From the NCBI GenBank assembly GCA_036346225.1, contig JARFIW010001369.1, positions 3,910,001-3,974,000 on the forward strand: a DNA stretch of 64,000 bases, given 5' to 3'. The notes beneath the pieces were generated by a model. It worked only from the letters and a program-made list of their open reading frames with translations. It did not search any database and was not told the origin of the DNA. Both the position numbers and the translations under genes were made by a program. This document shows positions 54,681 through 64,000 of this stretch, piece after piece. Within the stretch, counting starts at the first letter, position 1, and every line of letters starts with the position of its first letter. Source of the DNA: Platerodrilus igneus. Lineage: Eukaryota; Arthropoda; Insecta; Coleoptera; Lycidae.

Positions 54681-56345
54681 GAAAAATCCTCTACTGCAAT
54701 AGCACCCGAAATAGTTTCGGCTTGTAATGTTTCGAATTCTCATGAAAATTATACTGTGCTGTTGGCAACAGTGCAGGCTCTTATTTTAGATATAAACCAG
54801 GATTTACAACCCGTAAGGTGCGTTTTTGATTCTGGATCTCAAATAAACGCAATTACTAGTACATGTGTTCAACGTTTGGGTCTTCAGCGTACTAGGGATT
54901 CCCGCCAAGTTAGTGGAATTTCCGACGCTTTAATAAAGTCCAAGGGGACTGTTTGTTGCACAGTCTATTCTAAATATTCTCAAAATAGAATTCAATTCAA
55001 GGCTTCAATATTTCCTAAAATAACAGGAAATATACCGGGTAGTTCATTGCCCATTTCTGTTTATAATAAATTTAAAAATATGCAAATGGCTGATAAAAGT
55101 TTCCATCAATCCTTGCCCGTAGAAATTCTTCTAGGTGCCGAGATATGTGCCGAAGTACTGTTTTCCGATCATTCCGCTATTATTCCTGGCCGCCCTTTGG
55201 CGATTCAAACCATGTTTGGTTACGTGCTGCTCGGTCAAGTTCCGTGTATTAACCCTACGGTTAATGCTACTTCACTTTTCATTCAATCTGATTCTATAGA
55301 TAAAGAAATAAGAAATTTCTGGGAATTGGAAGAAATTAAAATTCCCACGGAAACCTCCCCAGAGGATGTGTGTTGTGAGACGCATTTTCTCGCAACCCAC
55401 TCGCGTGACGATTCTGGTCGTTACACGGTTGCTCTTCCTTTCAATCATAGTATTGAACCGCTTGGTAAAAATCGTCGGGCCGCTTATAATTGCTATTTAA
55501 ATTTAGAAAGGCGTCTTTTACTCTTTCCTGAAAAGCTAAATGCTTATAATGGCTTTTTGCAGGAATATTTTGATCTTGGCCACATGTCCGTTGCCAAAAC
55601 CCCCTCCGATTATGTACTATCGCATCATGCAGTTTCTAAAATAACAAGTAGCACTACGAAGCTACGCGTTGTTTTCAATGGTTCTGCTACTGATTCATTA
55701 GGAATTTCTCTTAATGACAGGTTATATTCTGGCCCTAAGCTACAAGGAAATCTACCCGAAATAATATCCGCATTTCGTTGTCACAAAATTGCTGTTTGTG
55801 CGGACATCCAAAGGATGTACCGTCAGATTCTGGTTTGTTCCTCGGATCGTCAATTCCAGCACATTTTTGGCGATCTACTTCTCAAGAAAATATTTGTGAA
55901 TATGAACTCAAAACTCTCACGTATGGGTTAGCGCCCTCCGCATTTCTGGCTCAAAGAGTACTTCAACAATTAGTAATTGACGAGGGTAAATCTTACCCTA
56001 TGGCCTCCGAAGCTATTATGCATCACACATACATGGACGATGTAATTTTGGTGCCTGTAGTGTCACAGAAGCGAGACAGCTACAGCGCGAGCTTATTAAG
56101 CTTCTCTCTCGGACAATTTCATTTGCGTAAATGGTCAAGCAATGCCGTGGAATTGTTACAAGATTTTGAAAAATCGGAATTAGAAACTCTTATTACTTTC
56201 TCTGATCAAGTGAGCGGTATAAAAATATTAGGTTTAGTTTGGAATCCTTTATTAGACGTATTCACTTATAACGTAATTCCTTTGCAGGCCCGTTTAATAA
56301 ACGCGCCGTACTTTCTTATATGGCTCGTATATTCGACCCGTTAGG
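54681..56345 (+). pseudogene. BEL-2 protease and reverse transcriptase
   Basis: Open from 54,669 to a break at about 55,866 in a run of T, then continuing in another frame to about 56,340. The protease active site is CVFDSGSQINAI near 54,820-54,855, with the C-terminal LLGAEICAEVL and TMFGYVLLGQ. RT: KLRVVFNGSATDSLGISLND near 55,660, VCADIQRMYRQI near 55,797 (first catalytic Asp), LTYGLAPSAFLAQRVLQQL near 55,917, and YMDDVIL at about 56,030-56,050 (YxDD box), then HLRKWSSN and KILGLVWNP. All key residues present. Confidence 0.92.
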
Positions 56346-57180
56346 TTGGTTAACCCCGGTAATTTTATAGTCAAAACCTGTTACAACGGCTTTGGTTACA
56401 ACAATTAGGTTGGGATGATGTCCCCGACCATAATTGGTGTTCTGAATGGCAAGATTTTTGTAAACAAGTTACAATATTATCGCAGCTAAAAATTCCTCGT
56501 CTTTTGTCTCAATTCACGGGAACCTACAGATTGTTAGGATTCTGTGATGCGAGCGAAAGGGTTACGGCGCTTGCGTCTATTTACATATAATTTGTGGTGA
56601 TTCAGTGAATTGCAACCTAATTCAAGCTAAGAGCAAGGTTGCTCCTCTAAAATATTTAAGTATCCCCCGCTTAGAACTTTCGGGTGCTCTTTTATTGGCA
56701 AAATTAATTCATTCAATTACTTTAAATAAATTTTCTTACCCAATTTTGGAAACGAAACTATTTTCTGATTCTCAAGTAGTACTAACCTGGCTACAGACTC
56801 CTTCATATTTGCTCAAGCCATTTGTGGGAAATCGAGTTAGCCAAATTCTGGAATATACTACTATTTCTCAGTGGCGTCATATTTGCGGGAAAATAATCCC
56901 GCAGACGTGGCTTCAAGAGGTTGTTCTCCACTTCAACTATTGCACAACGAATTGTGGTGGCATGGTTCGTGCAATTTCAATTACGATTTTATCAACCTCA
57001 ACAGCTCTTTCCTTCCTATAGGGGAAGTTCCCGAATTGAAACAAATTCCTGTCTCGCTTATCGCTACACAACAAAATGAATTTTGTGATTTTATGGAGCG
57101 ATTCTCTTGTTTATCTCATTTGCAATACAGCATGGCATATGTGAATCGGTTTATTCACAATTGTCGCCACCCCGAGAAAA
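56346..57180 (+). pseudogene. BEL-2 connection and RNase H
   Basis: LLGFCDASERV near 56,530 (catalytic Asp), KSKVAPLKYLSIPRLELSGA near 56,627 (with the conserved P-R-L-E-L), LFSDSQVVLTWLQTP near 56,760, then PFVGNRVSQIL near 56,818. Frame breaks occur near 56,340, 56,585 and 56,880; the last restores ENNPADVASRGCSP, the end motif of the domain. Confidence 0.88.
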
Positions 57181-58559
57181 ATGTTAGGCCCCATTTCCTG
57201 CGACGAATTCCGAAATGGTCTGATGACTTGTGTAAAGTTGACTCAACGTCAGTTTTTTACTTCAGAATTATTATTATATGAAAAAAATAAGAATCTTCCT
57301 CTCTCGTTTAGAAGGTTATCGCCCTTTATTGATTCCCAAGGCTTGTTTAGGGTGGGCGGTCGCTTGAAACATTCTCAGTTGCCCTATACTAGCAAGCATC
57401 CTCTATTATTGCCTAAACGGGCGAACTTATCTAAATTAATTTGCAAACATTATCACCTTTATCGTTACATTCAGGCCCCTCTATGACACATTCTCTTATT
57501 CTCCGAACTTATTGGATTTTTGGTCTGCGCTCTTTAGTTCGGCAAACTATTTACCATTGTTTGTCCTGTTTTAGATTAAACGCTAAGCCCCCTCAGCCAA
57601 TAATGTCCGATCTGTCTCCTTCTCGTGTACAATTAACTCGCGCATTTGCTCACGTCGGAATTGATTTTGCTGGCCCCTTTTTAACGAAAGCTTCGTTAAA
57701 TCGAAATTCTTCTAATCGAAAATCTTATCTATGTGCCTTTGTTTGCATGTGCACCAGAGCTGCGCATTTAGAGCTGGTTTCTGAACTTTCTACAAACGCC
57801 TTTATGGCATCCTTTAATCGTTTTGTTTCTCGTCGCGGCGCTCCTGATTCCATTTATTCAGACTGTGGCAAAAATTTCATTGGCTCCGCTCGCATGCTGA
57901 AGGAAGCCAGTGAATTTTTGCGTCAAAATCATGAGGAAATATTTTCTGCAATGGCTGTTCTTCAAGTTAAGTGGCAATTTAACCCCCCATATGCACCTAA
58001 TTTTGGTGGCATTTGGGAAGCTTGCGTAAAATCCGTAAAAGCCTTATTACTGCGAACTATCGGTCATCAGGTCCTCACATTTGAGGAGCTCACAACTATA
58101 TTTGCTCGTATCGAAGCCGTGTTGAATAGCCGACCTCTAGCTTTCTACTCCTCGGACGCTACTGATAGCCCTGATTACCTAACCCCTGGTCATTTTCTGA
58201 TTGGGGGTCCAATTCTGAGTTTGCCAGAAATCACGCTTCCCGAGAGTATCAAATTACATTCACGTTGGCAACGCTTATGTCAAATCACTCAATCTTTCTG
58301 GCGCCGGTGGTCGAACGAATATTTACTCACACTCACGCAGCGGACAAAGTGGACCCGTCCCTTGGATAACGACTTGAAGGTGGGTCATATGGTTTTTCTC
58401 CTAGGAATAAATACCTCGCCTTTGTCATGGCCGCTAGGCCGTATCGAAAAGCTATTTCCCGGTCGCGACGGAGTTACTCGTGTTGTTTCGGTAAAAACGT
58501 CTCGTGGTACCTTCGTTCGTCCCGTGAATAAAATTCTTCCCCTTCCTTTAGAAAAGTAA
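57181..58559 (+). pseudogene. BEL-2 integrase, core intact
   Basis: N-terminal zinc region: LFRVGGRLKHSQLPY and HPLLLPKRANLSKLICKHYH (57,340-57,455), with a break near 57,455, then TIYHCLSCFRLNAKPPQP. The core in one frame to the stop at 58,557: HVGIDFAGPFLTKASL near 57,651 (Asp), IYSDCGKNFIGSARML near 57,855 (Asp), NFGGIWEACVKSVKALL near 58,001 (Glu). The C-terminal DUF-like segment has LKVGHMVFLLG, GRIEKLFPGRDGVTRVVSVK and TSRGTFVRPVNKILPLP. All three catalytic residues kept. Confidence 0.93.
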
Positions 58560-58759
58560 TGCTTAAATTTTCGTTAGGATATTTTTCATTTTTTTTACGA
58601 TTTTAGTCACTCTTTTAGTTGTTTTCTTTCTCTTGGTTTTCTTCTCCCCCACCCGAGTATCGGCGGGTTAACCGTATTCTGCGACTAGGAGGAAATGCCT
58701 AGCTCTAATTATATTTGGTTTTTTTTGTAAATTTTTTTCTTAATTTTAGGTGGGCGGTA
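58560..58759 (+). other. BEL-2 3' untranslated region and polypurine tract
   Basis: T-rich sequence between the integrase stop and the 3' LTR. AGGTGGGCGGTA directly before TGTACGCG is the likely polypurine tract. Confidence 0.7.
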
Positions 58760-59183
58760 TGTACGCGCCATATCTGTCCCCGTTCGGGGCATTCCCTCTC
58801 TCCGCGCGAGCGGGTCTGAATGGTTCGCGCTAGTTAATGGGAGTCGGTCGTCAAGTCTCGTGATAGCCACAACTAATAAAAATAAATCCGCTCTCTTCTT
58901 CTAATCCGGCATTGGACTCTTCCTTTCCTGTCTCGCTCCTTTCCTTCAACCCTTGGCCAAAAGCGTTAGTTACAGTGTTTAGTGCCTCTCAAGTGCCAAA
59001 GGAACTTTCAGTAAGTGTTTTTTATGTCTTTGTATGATTATACTCCTATAAACTGTTCTCACCCTCACCCCTTAATAATTACAGTCCACGCTCTATCTCG
59101 GAACCCCTTGTTTACGGCTTTTTGCACTCAAGGTGGTTCTATTTGTATCCCGTTACGGAAAACGGGTATTCGATAATAAAACA
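58760..59183 (+). repeat. BEL-2 3' LTR
   Basis: 424 bp copy of 52,409-52,832, read as identical. Confidence 0.9.
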
Positions 59184-60326
59184 GACTACTAAAAAAAAGT
59201 TAGATGTAGTTAAAGTTAGTCCGCCAACATGACGCGTGGCGGAAAAGTATCGGCAGCAATAATCTTAGCCGCCGTAATGGTTAGTGCTTCGTTAGTGCTT
59301 TTTAGTGCCCAAATATGAATGCTAGCGGACCACTCAAAAAAGAGTTATATGCAGTTAAAGTTAGTCCGGCAACATGACGCGCTGCGGATAAGTGTCGGCA
59401 GGAATAATTTTAGCCGACGTAATGGTTAGTGCTTCGTTAGTGCTTTTTAGTGCTCAAATATGAATGCCAGCGGACTACTCAAAAAATAGTTATATGCAGT
59501 TACAGTTAGAACGCCAACATGACGCCCGGCGGAAAAATGTCGGCAGGAATGATTGTAGCAGTGTAATGGTTAGTGCTTCGTTAGTGCTTTTTAGTACCCA
59601 AATATGAATGCCAGAGGACTACTCAAAAAAAGTTGTATGTAGTTAAAGTAAGTCCGCCAACACGACGCCTGGTGGAAAAGTATCGACAGGAATAATTTTA
59701 GCCGACGTAGTGGTTAGTGCTTCGGTAGTGCTTTTTAGTGCCCAAATATGAATGCCAGCGGACTACTGAAAAAATAGTTATATGCAGTTGAAGTTATTCC
59801 ACCAACTTCACGACTAGCACAAAAGTGTCGGCAGGAATAATTGTAGCAGGTGTAGAGATTAGTGCTTCGTTAGTGCTTTATAGTGCCAAAATATTAATGT
59901 CAGCGGACTACTAAAAATTAGTTGTATGCAGTTATAGTCCGCCAACATAACGCCTGGCAGAAAAGTGTCGGCAGGAATAATTGTGGCCTGTGTAATGGTT
60001 AGTACTTTGTTAGTGTTTTTTAGTGACCAAATATGAATGTCAGCAAACTACCCAAAAAATAGTTACACGCAGTTAAAGTTATTCCGCTAACTTGACGCTT
60101 TACGGAAAGGTATTGATAAGAATAATTGTAACCAGTATAATGGTTAGTGCTTCGTTAGTGCTTTTTGGTGCCCAAATTAATGATCAATGAAAACTAAAAC
60201 GAAATATAAACGACTAAAGTAGCATATAAGATGATATTGTAATATGAATTCAAATTAAAATTTCTGTCATAGAAAATTCTATTAGTTAAACTTTAGGAAA
60301 GTACAAGATAAATATAATACATGAAA

Positions 60327-60380
<54 letters not shown>
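60327..60380. repeat. (AT)n microsatellite in foldback loop
   Basis: About 25 AT dinucleotides near the centre of the foldback element, between the two arms. Simple AT repeats of this kind can extrude as a cruciform. Confidence 0.9.
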
Positions 60381-60382
<2 letters not shown>

Positions 60383-61652
60383 TGGAATAACTTTAACTGC
60401 GTGTACTATTTTTTGGGCAGTTTGTTGACACTCATATTAGGTCACTAAAAAACACTAACGAAGTACTAACCATTACGTCGGCTAAAATTATTCCTGCCGA
60501 CACTTTTCCGTCAGCCGTCATGTTGGCGAACTAACTTTAACTGCATATAACTATTTTTAGAGTAGTCCGTTGGCATTCATATTTGAGCACTAAAAAGCAC
60601 AAACGAAGCACTAACCATTACACCTGCTACAATTATTCCTGCCGACACTTTTCCGCTAGGCGTGAAGTTGGCGGAATAACTTTAACTGCATATAAGTATT
60701 TTTTTAGTAGTCCGTTGGCATTCATATTTGAGCACTAAAAAGCACAAACGAAGCACTAACCATTACACCTGCTACAATTATTCCTGCCGACACTTTTGCG
60801 CCAGGCGTCATGTTGGAGAACACTTTAACTGCATACAACTATTTTTTGAGTAGTCCGTTGGCATTCATATTTGAGCACTAAAAAGCACAAACGAAGCACT
60901 AACCAATACACCTGCTACAATTATTCCTGCCGACACTATTCCGTTAGGCGTGAAGTTGGCGGAATAACTTTAACTGCATATAAGTATTTTTTTAGTAGTC
61001 CGCTGGCATTTATATTTAGACACTAAAAAGCGCTAACGAAACACTAACAATCACGTCGGCGAAAAATATTCCCGCGGACATTTTTCTGCCAGTCGTCATG
61101 TTGGCGGACTAACTTTAACTACATATAACTATTTTTTGAGTAGCCCGCTGGCATTCATATTTAGGCAGTAAAAAGCACTAACAAAGCACTAACCATTACG
61201 TCGTCTAAAATTATTCCTACCGACACTTTTCCGCCAGACGTCATGTTGGCGGACTAACTTTAACTGCATATAACTATTTTTAAGTGGCCCGCTGGCATTA
61301 ATATTTGGGCACTAAAGAGCACTAACGAAGCACTAGCCATTGCGTTGGCTAATATTATTCCTGCCGATACATTGCCGCCGGGCGTCATGCTGGCGGACTA
61401 ACTTTAACCGCATTTAAGTATTTTTTTAGTAGTCCGCTGGCACTCATATTTAGGCACTAAAAAGCACTAACTAAGCACTAACGAACACGTCGGCTAAAAT
61501 TATTGCTGCCGACACTTTTCCGCCAGGCGTGAAGTTGGCGGAATAACTAACTGCTTATAACTATTGTTTGAACAGTCCGCTGACTTTTACATTTGGGCGG
61601 GCACCAATTAAAATTATTCCTGTCGACATTATTCCGCTAACTTCACGCACCT
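60381..61652 (-). repeat. Foldback right arm: eight inverted 144-bp units
   Basis: The inverted landmark CTAACCATTAC or variant lies at 60,466, 60,611, 60,756, 60,899, 61,043, 61,189, 61,332 and 61,478, spacing 143-146 bp. Units read GCACTAACCATTACACCTGC, TATTCCTGCCGACACTTTTC, CGTGAAGTTGGCGGAATAAC. Units of the arm differ at many sites but keep length. Confidence 0.9.
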
Positions 61653-61661
61653 CCCCGCAAC

Positions 61662-61785
61662 GGGTGAAAGTAATCGTTACAGCAATCTTTCCTGGTAAGG
61701 ACGGTCAGGTGCGTGCTGTAACGGTTACGACTAGAGACTTTAATACAAAAAGGCTCGCAATTATCAGGGCAGCGTTGATAAAATA
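61662..61785 (+). pseudogene. BEL-1 integrase, C-terminal end
   Basis: Resumes the BEL-1 frame after the foldback: KVIVTAIFPGKDGQVRAVTV, then TTRDFNTKRLAIIRAALIK and stop at about 61,785. FPGKDGxVRxVTVxT is the conserved end of BEL/Pao integrase. It joins the part ending VLLVHQQLPRNR at 51,887. Confidence 0.85.
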
Positions 61786-61843
61786 ATCCCGTTAGGTATA
61801 CGCCTGGGAAATTAATATAATTCTGCTAATTTGTGGGTCGCAA

Positions 61844-62153
61844 TGTTGTTCCTTAAGATCGTGTGTGATAGCATAGCCATCTTGTAAATTTTTTTTTTGT
61901 GATCTAGGATGTAAAACTTAACAGCTAATAATGTCATTTTTTTTTGTCAATCGTTAGAAAAATAAAGAAGATATTACCAAAAAAAAGCGTCTCTTTGGCA
62001 GTTGTTACAGCATTGTTGTGTATATTATAGTGCTCTATCCGTAACTGAAAGTGGTTATTTGCTTTGTTTGTTCTTACGCAGCGGTGCAGGTAAAATTTAA
62101 CTGCAGTCGAACATCTCCCTTTAGGATTGTGGGTTGACTCAACAGCCGCAACA
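61844..62153 (+). repeat. BEL-1 3' LTR
   Basis: TGTTGTTCCTTAAGATCGTG ... CAACAGCCGCAACA. It differs from the 5' LTR by numerous substitutions and by indels (a T run at 61,896 and an extra GTTGTTACA). Confidence 0.85.
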
Positions 62154-62519
62154 GTACCTTTAATTTCTTATTGTTTACGACTCCATTTTTAATTGCATGT
62201 GAATAAGTTATATTAATATTGCCGAACGGTATCCCAGAAAGAAAGTGTACATTATTGTTCTTGATAACAGTGTTATAAACTCTTCAACGCAAAAACCGAA
62301 ATCCTATGAATTATTTCAAAGTGCTACTGTGTTAAAACATAAGTTTAATTTTATCTCTATGCTCCACTAGTAATGATCCTATTTAATGCATGTTGATAAT
62401 AATGCAGTGCAGTCATGCTGCATGACTAATAGAAGTAGCAAGTAACAAACCTAATTTTAACACATTCGTCTAATTTTAGCTCGCTTGCAACTCAATGCAA
62501 CTTGTATAATTAACAACGA
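62154..62519. other. No supported gene
   Basis: AT-rich flank of BEL-1; nothing recognised. Confidence 0.5.
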
Positions 62520-62850
62520 ACCGTTAAAAACCCAATTAAATGCGTTAGCATTCGAGGTCAAAAGCAGGAGTGATGGCCCCATTAAACACAAATACAATAC
62601 AAGATGGGATAGGTTAGGGTTGCGTCGTAAAAATCATAACAATTCGTGTGGGTGGCTTTGTTTCACAACGTCCCCGTAAAATTAAGTAAAAACAAACGAC
62701 AAATGCAAAGCTTCTCCACCGAAAGTAAGCAGGGAACGAGTAAACATGGATTTTCACTTTCGTTTTCATTATAATTTTATGACGAAAAGTTAAAACAATG
62801 CCTTAGAGCACGCTGTGTTTTGAATGGTAGTCGTGAACTTTTAATACTGC
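62520..62850. repeat. Dispersed repeat, copy 2 (related to 37,255-37,520)
   Basis: Same order of short matches as the copy at 37,255: GGATAGGTTAGGGTTGCGTC, TTCGTGTGGGTGGCTTTG, AAATTAAGTAAAAACA, GCAAAGCTTCT, GGATTTTCACTTTCG, TAATTTTATGACGAAAAG. Confidence 0.5.
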
Positions 62851-63244
62851 GTTGTTTTACAGAAGGATTTTCGATGTAAAATGTTTGTAAGACAGCTGTA
62901 GGAATAAAACGAAGAGTTTTAAATCAATTTTTTAATACAATCGTTTTTCCACTGACGATTCATATTTCGAAAGCTTTCTAACCTAACAGATCAAACTAGG
63001 CTATTCGTATGATTAACTCATACGTTATATGTGATACTGATTGTAAATTATTCACAAAATTCTTATTTAAAAAAAAATAATTTAATACATATAGCTCTGT
63101 TTGCTAATTGTTACAAACCAAGTAGGCAAAGGTGGCAAGTACTTTTCAATTTTCTTCTATTTCGTAGTTTCTTACCTTTAAAGTTGAAAACTATATCTCG
63201 TGCTGAAAAAAATCCCAAAATATATACATTCAGGAGTAGGATAT

Positions 63245-63930
63245 TGTAACGAAATGGAATTTGCTAAAAGCTCTACCAACAATTTATTTTCAACTTATCA
63301 CTAACAGTACAAACTTTTTGCGAGCTTTCTAATAAATCATCTAAAATTTTGTTTCTAATTTTTACAAACCGCCGGAAATTTTGGCTTCCAATGTTTGCAG
63401 ACTCCCTGAAAGTTTCGCTTCAAATTTTTTCGCGGATTTAGCATTTTCTTTTATAAACTCCTTTTTTCAATAGCGCAACGGTTTTCACATTTTAGTCTAA
63501 TTTTTATGTAAAACTTGTGTCACTGTTTTCAAATTTCCTGCCAAACTCGTAGAATTTTGGTGCTGTGTCTCGGCGTGTTCTTATAATTTTTCTCAAAAGC
63601 TTTCCTGTAGTTTTACGGAATTTTTAGCCAAGCTCTCCGCAACGCTTGACTTGAACTCCTTCAAGAAGAAAGAATTTCGCTGTCCATTTCCTTTTTTTTA
63701 CAACGAGTGACAGGCGTGCTAATAGAAATCGTCCAAACGTCTTTAACCTCATGTCTGACACCAATGCAACGAAAACTTTATTTGCACAAACAAAAGTTTT
63801 TATTTTCAAACCAATTAGACAAACCTTTTCAACAACTCGTAGCTACAATGTAATTTGCTAAAATATCTACCAACGCTTTATTTTCAGCTAATCGCTAACA
63901 GTACACGCATTAACTTCTTAATACTACGAT
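63245..63930. repeat. Direct repeat pair ~600 bp apart
   Basis: About 75 bp near 63,247-63,325 (GGAATTTGCTAAAAGCTCTA, CCAACAATTTATTTTCAACT, ATCACTAACAGTACA) recur at about 63,847-63,915 (GTAATTTGCTAAAATATCTA, CCAACGCTTTATTTTCAGCT, ATCGCTAACAGTACA). This could be a long-period tandem repeat running off the window or short terminal repeats. Sequence between them is not recognised. Confidence 0.6.
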
Positions 63931-64000
63931 GCGATGTCCCAAATTACTATTGAAGCATTATAAGTAACTACCCAATCACTAATTATTAATTTATATAATC

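Larger units (their letters stand above)
52409..59183 (+). mobile_element. BEL-2: young BEL/Pao LTR retrotransposon
   Basis: Flanked by GACTA (52,404-52,408 and 59,184-59,188), a perfect 5-bp target duplication. LTRs of 424 bp at 52,409-52,832 and 58,760-59,183 read as identical, TGTACGCGCC ... AATAAAACA. Complete domain order: Gag with three zinc fingers, protease, RT, RNase H, integrase. All catalytic motifs I looked for are kept, but the reading frame is broken in about eight places. It carries SINE copy F in the gag-pol region. Confidence 0.95.
51888..60180 (+). repeat. Foldback left arm: eleven direct 144-bp units (split by BEL-2)
   Basis: The TTAGTGCTTCG landmark recurs at 51,945, 52,077, 52,212, 52,357, then after BEL-2 at 59,281, 59,426, 59,570, 59,713, 59,859, 59,999 and 60,143. 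Spacing is 132-146 bp, mostly 143-145; across BEL-2 it is 144 once the insertion and one target copy are removed. Each unit carries GTTATTCCGCCAACTTCACG, CCTGGCGGAAAAGTGTCGGC, AGGAATAATTGTAGCAGGTG and GCCCAAATATGAATGCCAGC. Confidence 0.9.
51888..61652. mobile_element. Giant foldback element with 144-bp tandem-repeat arms, 9-bp target duplication
   Basis: Flanked by CCCCGCAAC on both sides (51,879-51,887 and 61,653-61,661). The ends are inverted: AGGTGCGTTAAGTTAGCGGA at the left, and the right end reads AGGTGCGTGAAGTTAGCGGA in reverse complement; the outer TIR is about 50 bp. Inside are arms of 144-bp units, 11 direct in the left arm and 8 inverted in the right. Between them lies AT-rich sequence with an (AT)n run. 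No transposase-like frame is present, so it is non-autonomous. BEL-2 is inserted in the left arm; without it the element is about 2,985 bp. The 9-bp duplication and repeat-filled inverted arms recall foldback elements of the MULE superfamily (inference). Confidence 0.85.
44514..62153 (+). mobile_element. BEL-1: BEL/Pao LTR retrotransposon, outermost element of a nest
   Basis: LTRs at 44,514-44,815 and 61,844-62,153 flank Gag, protease, RT, RNase H and integrase in BEL/Pao style. Flanks are GTGCC (44,509-44,513) and GTACC (62,154-62,158), a 5-bp target duplication with one change. The coding sequence is split by a Merlin element (45,161-47,007, in gag) and a foldback element (51,888-61,652, in integrase). 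Without these the element is about 6 kb, the usual size. LTRs differ by many substitutions and indels, so this is the oldest layer. Confidence 0.9.

Overview
The window looks like heterochromatin-like or transposon-graveyard DNA from an arthropod, most likely an insect. It is AT-rich and I find no intact host gene. It is packed with metazoan transposon families typical of arthropods: BEL/Pao and Ty3/Gypsy LTR elements, RTE-like and R1-like LINEs, mariner, Merlin, a FLYWCH-MULE, and a tRNA-derived SINE. There is also a short run of the arthropod telomere pentamer TTAGG. I cannot name the species.

Layout. 1-1.8 kb: 3' ends of RTE-type LINEs. 3.37-8.69 kb: a minus-strand Ty3/Gypsy element (Gypsy-1) with two LTRs, Gag, protease and integrase but no reverse transcriptase, split by a 0.7-kb palindromic insertion. 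9.05-10.48 kb: a decayed MULE transposase with FLYWCH domain. 10.73-11.45 kb: an internally deleted mariner with good inverted repeats. 12.2-13.5 kb: a Gypsy Gag-protease relic, then a SINE, then LINE debris. 18.5-19.0 kb: a GC-richer minisatellite with a 41-bp period. 21.1-21.7 kb: two SINEs. 21.8-24.2 kb: Gypsy-3, short LTRs around Gag fused to RNase H-integrase. 27.0-28.9 kb: a palindrome, two SINEs and an R1-like LINE. 29.6-34.45 kb: Gypsy-2, ends and 4-bp target duplication intact but coding region broken. It splits a minus-strand exon-like reading frame that I do not recognise. 39.65-44.1 kb: a 140-bp satellite array with an orientation switch and one insertion.

44.5-62.15 kb is the showpiece, a nest four levels deep. 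An old BEL/Pao element (BEL-1) has a Merlin transposon in its gag and a 3-kb foldback element in its integrase. The foldback (9-bp target duplication, arms of 144-bp tandem repeats) holds a second, much younger BEL/Pao element (BEL-2) with LTRs that read as identical. BEL-2 in turn holds a SINE with a perfect 13-bp target duplication. The insertion order can be read directly from the sequence.

There are no operons or interacting host genes to describe. Relationships here are those of insertion history: which element landed in which, and which domains each has lost. The best candidates for something undescribed are the foldback element, the long-TIR intron-bearing Merlin carrying a TTAGG insertion, and the split exon around Gypsy-2.
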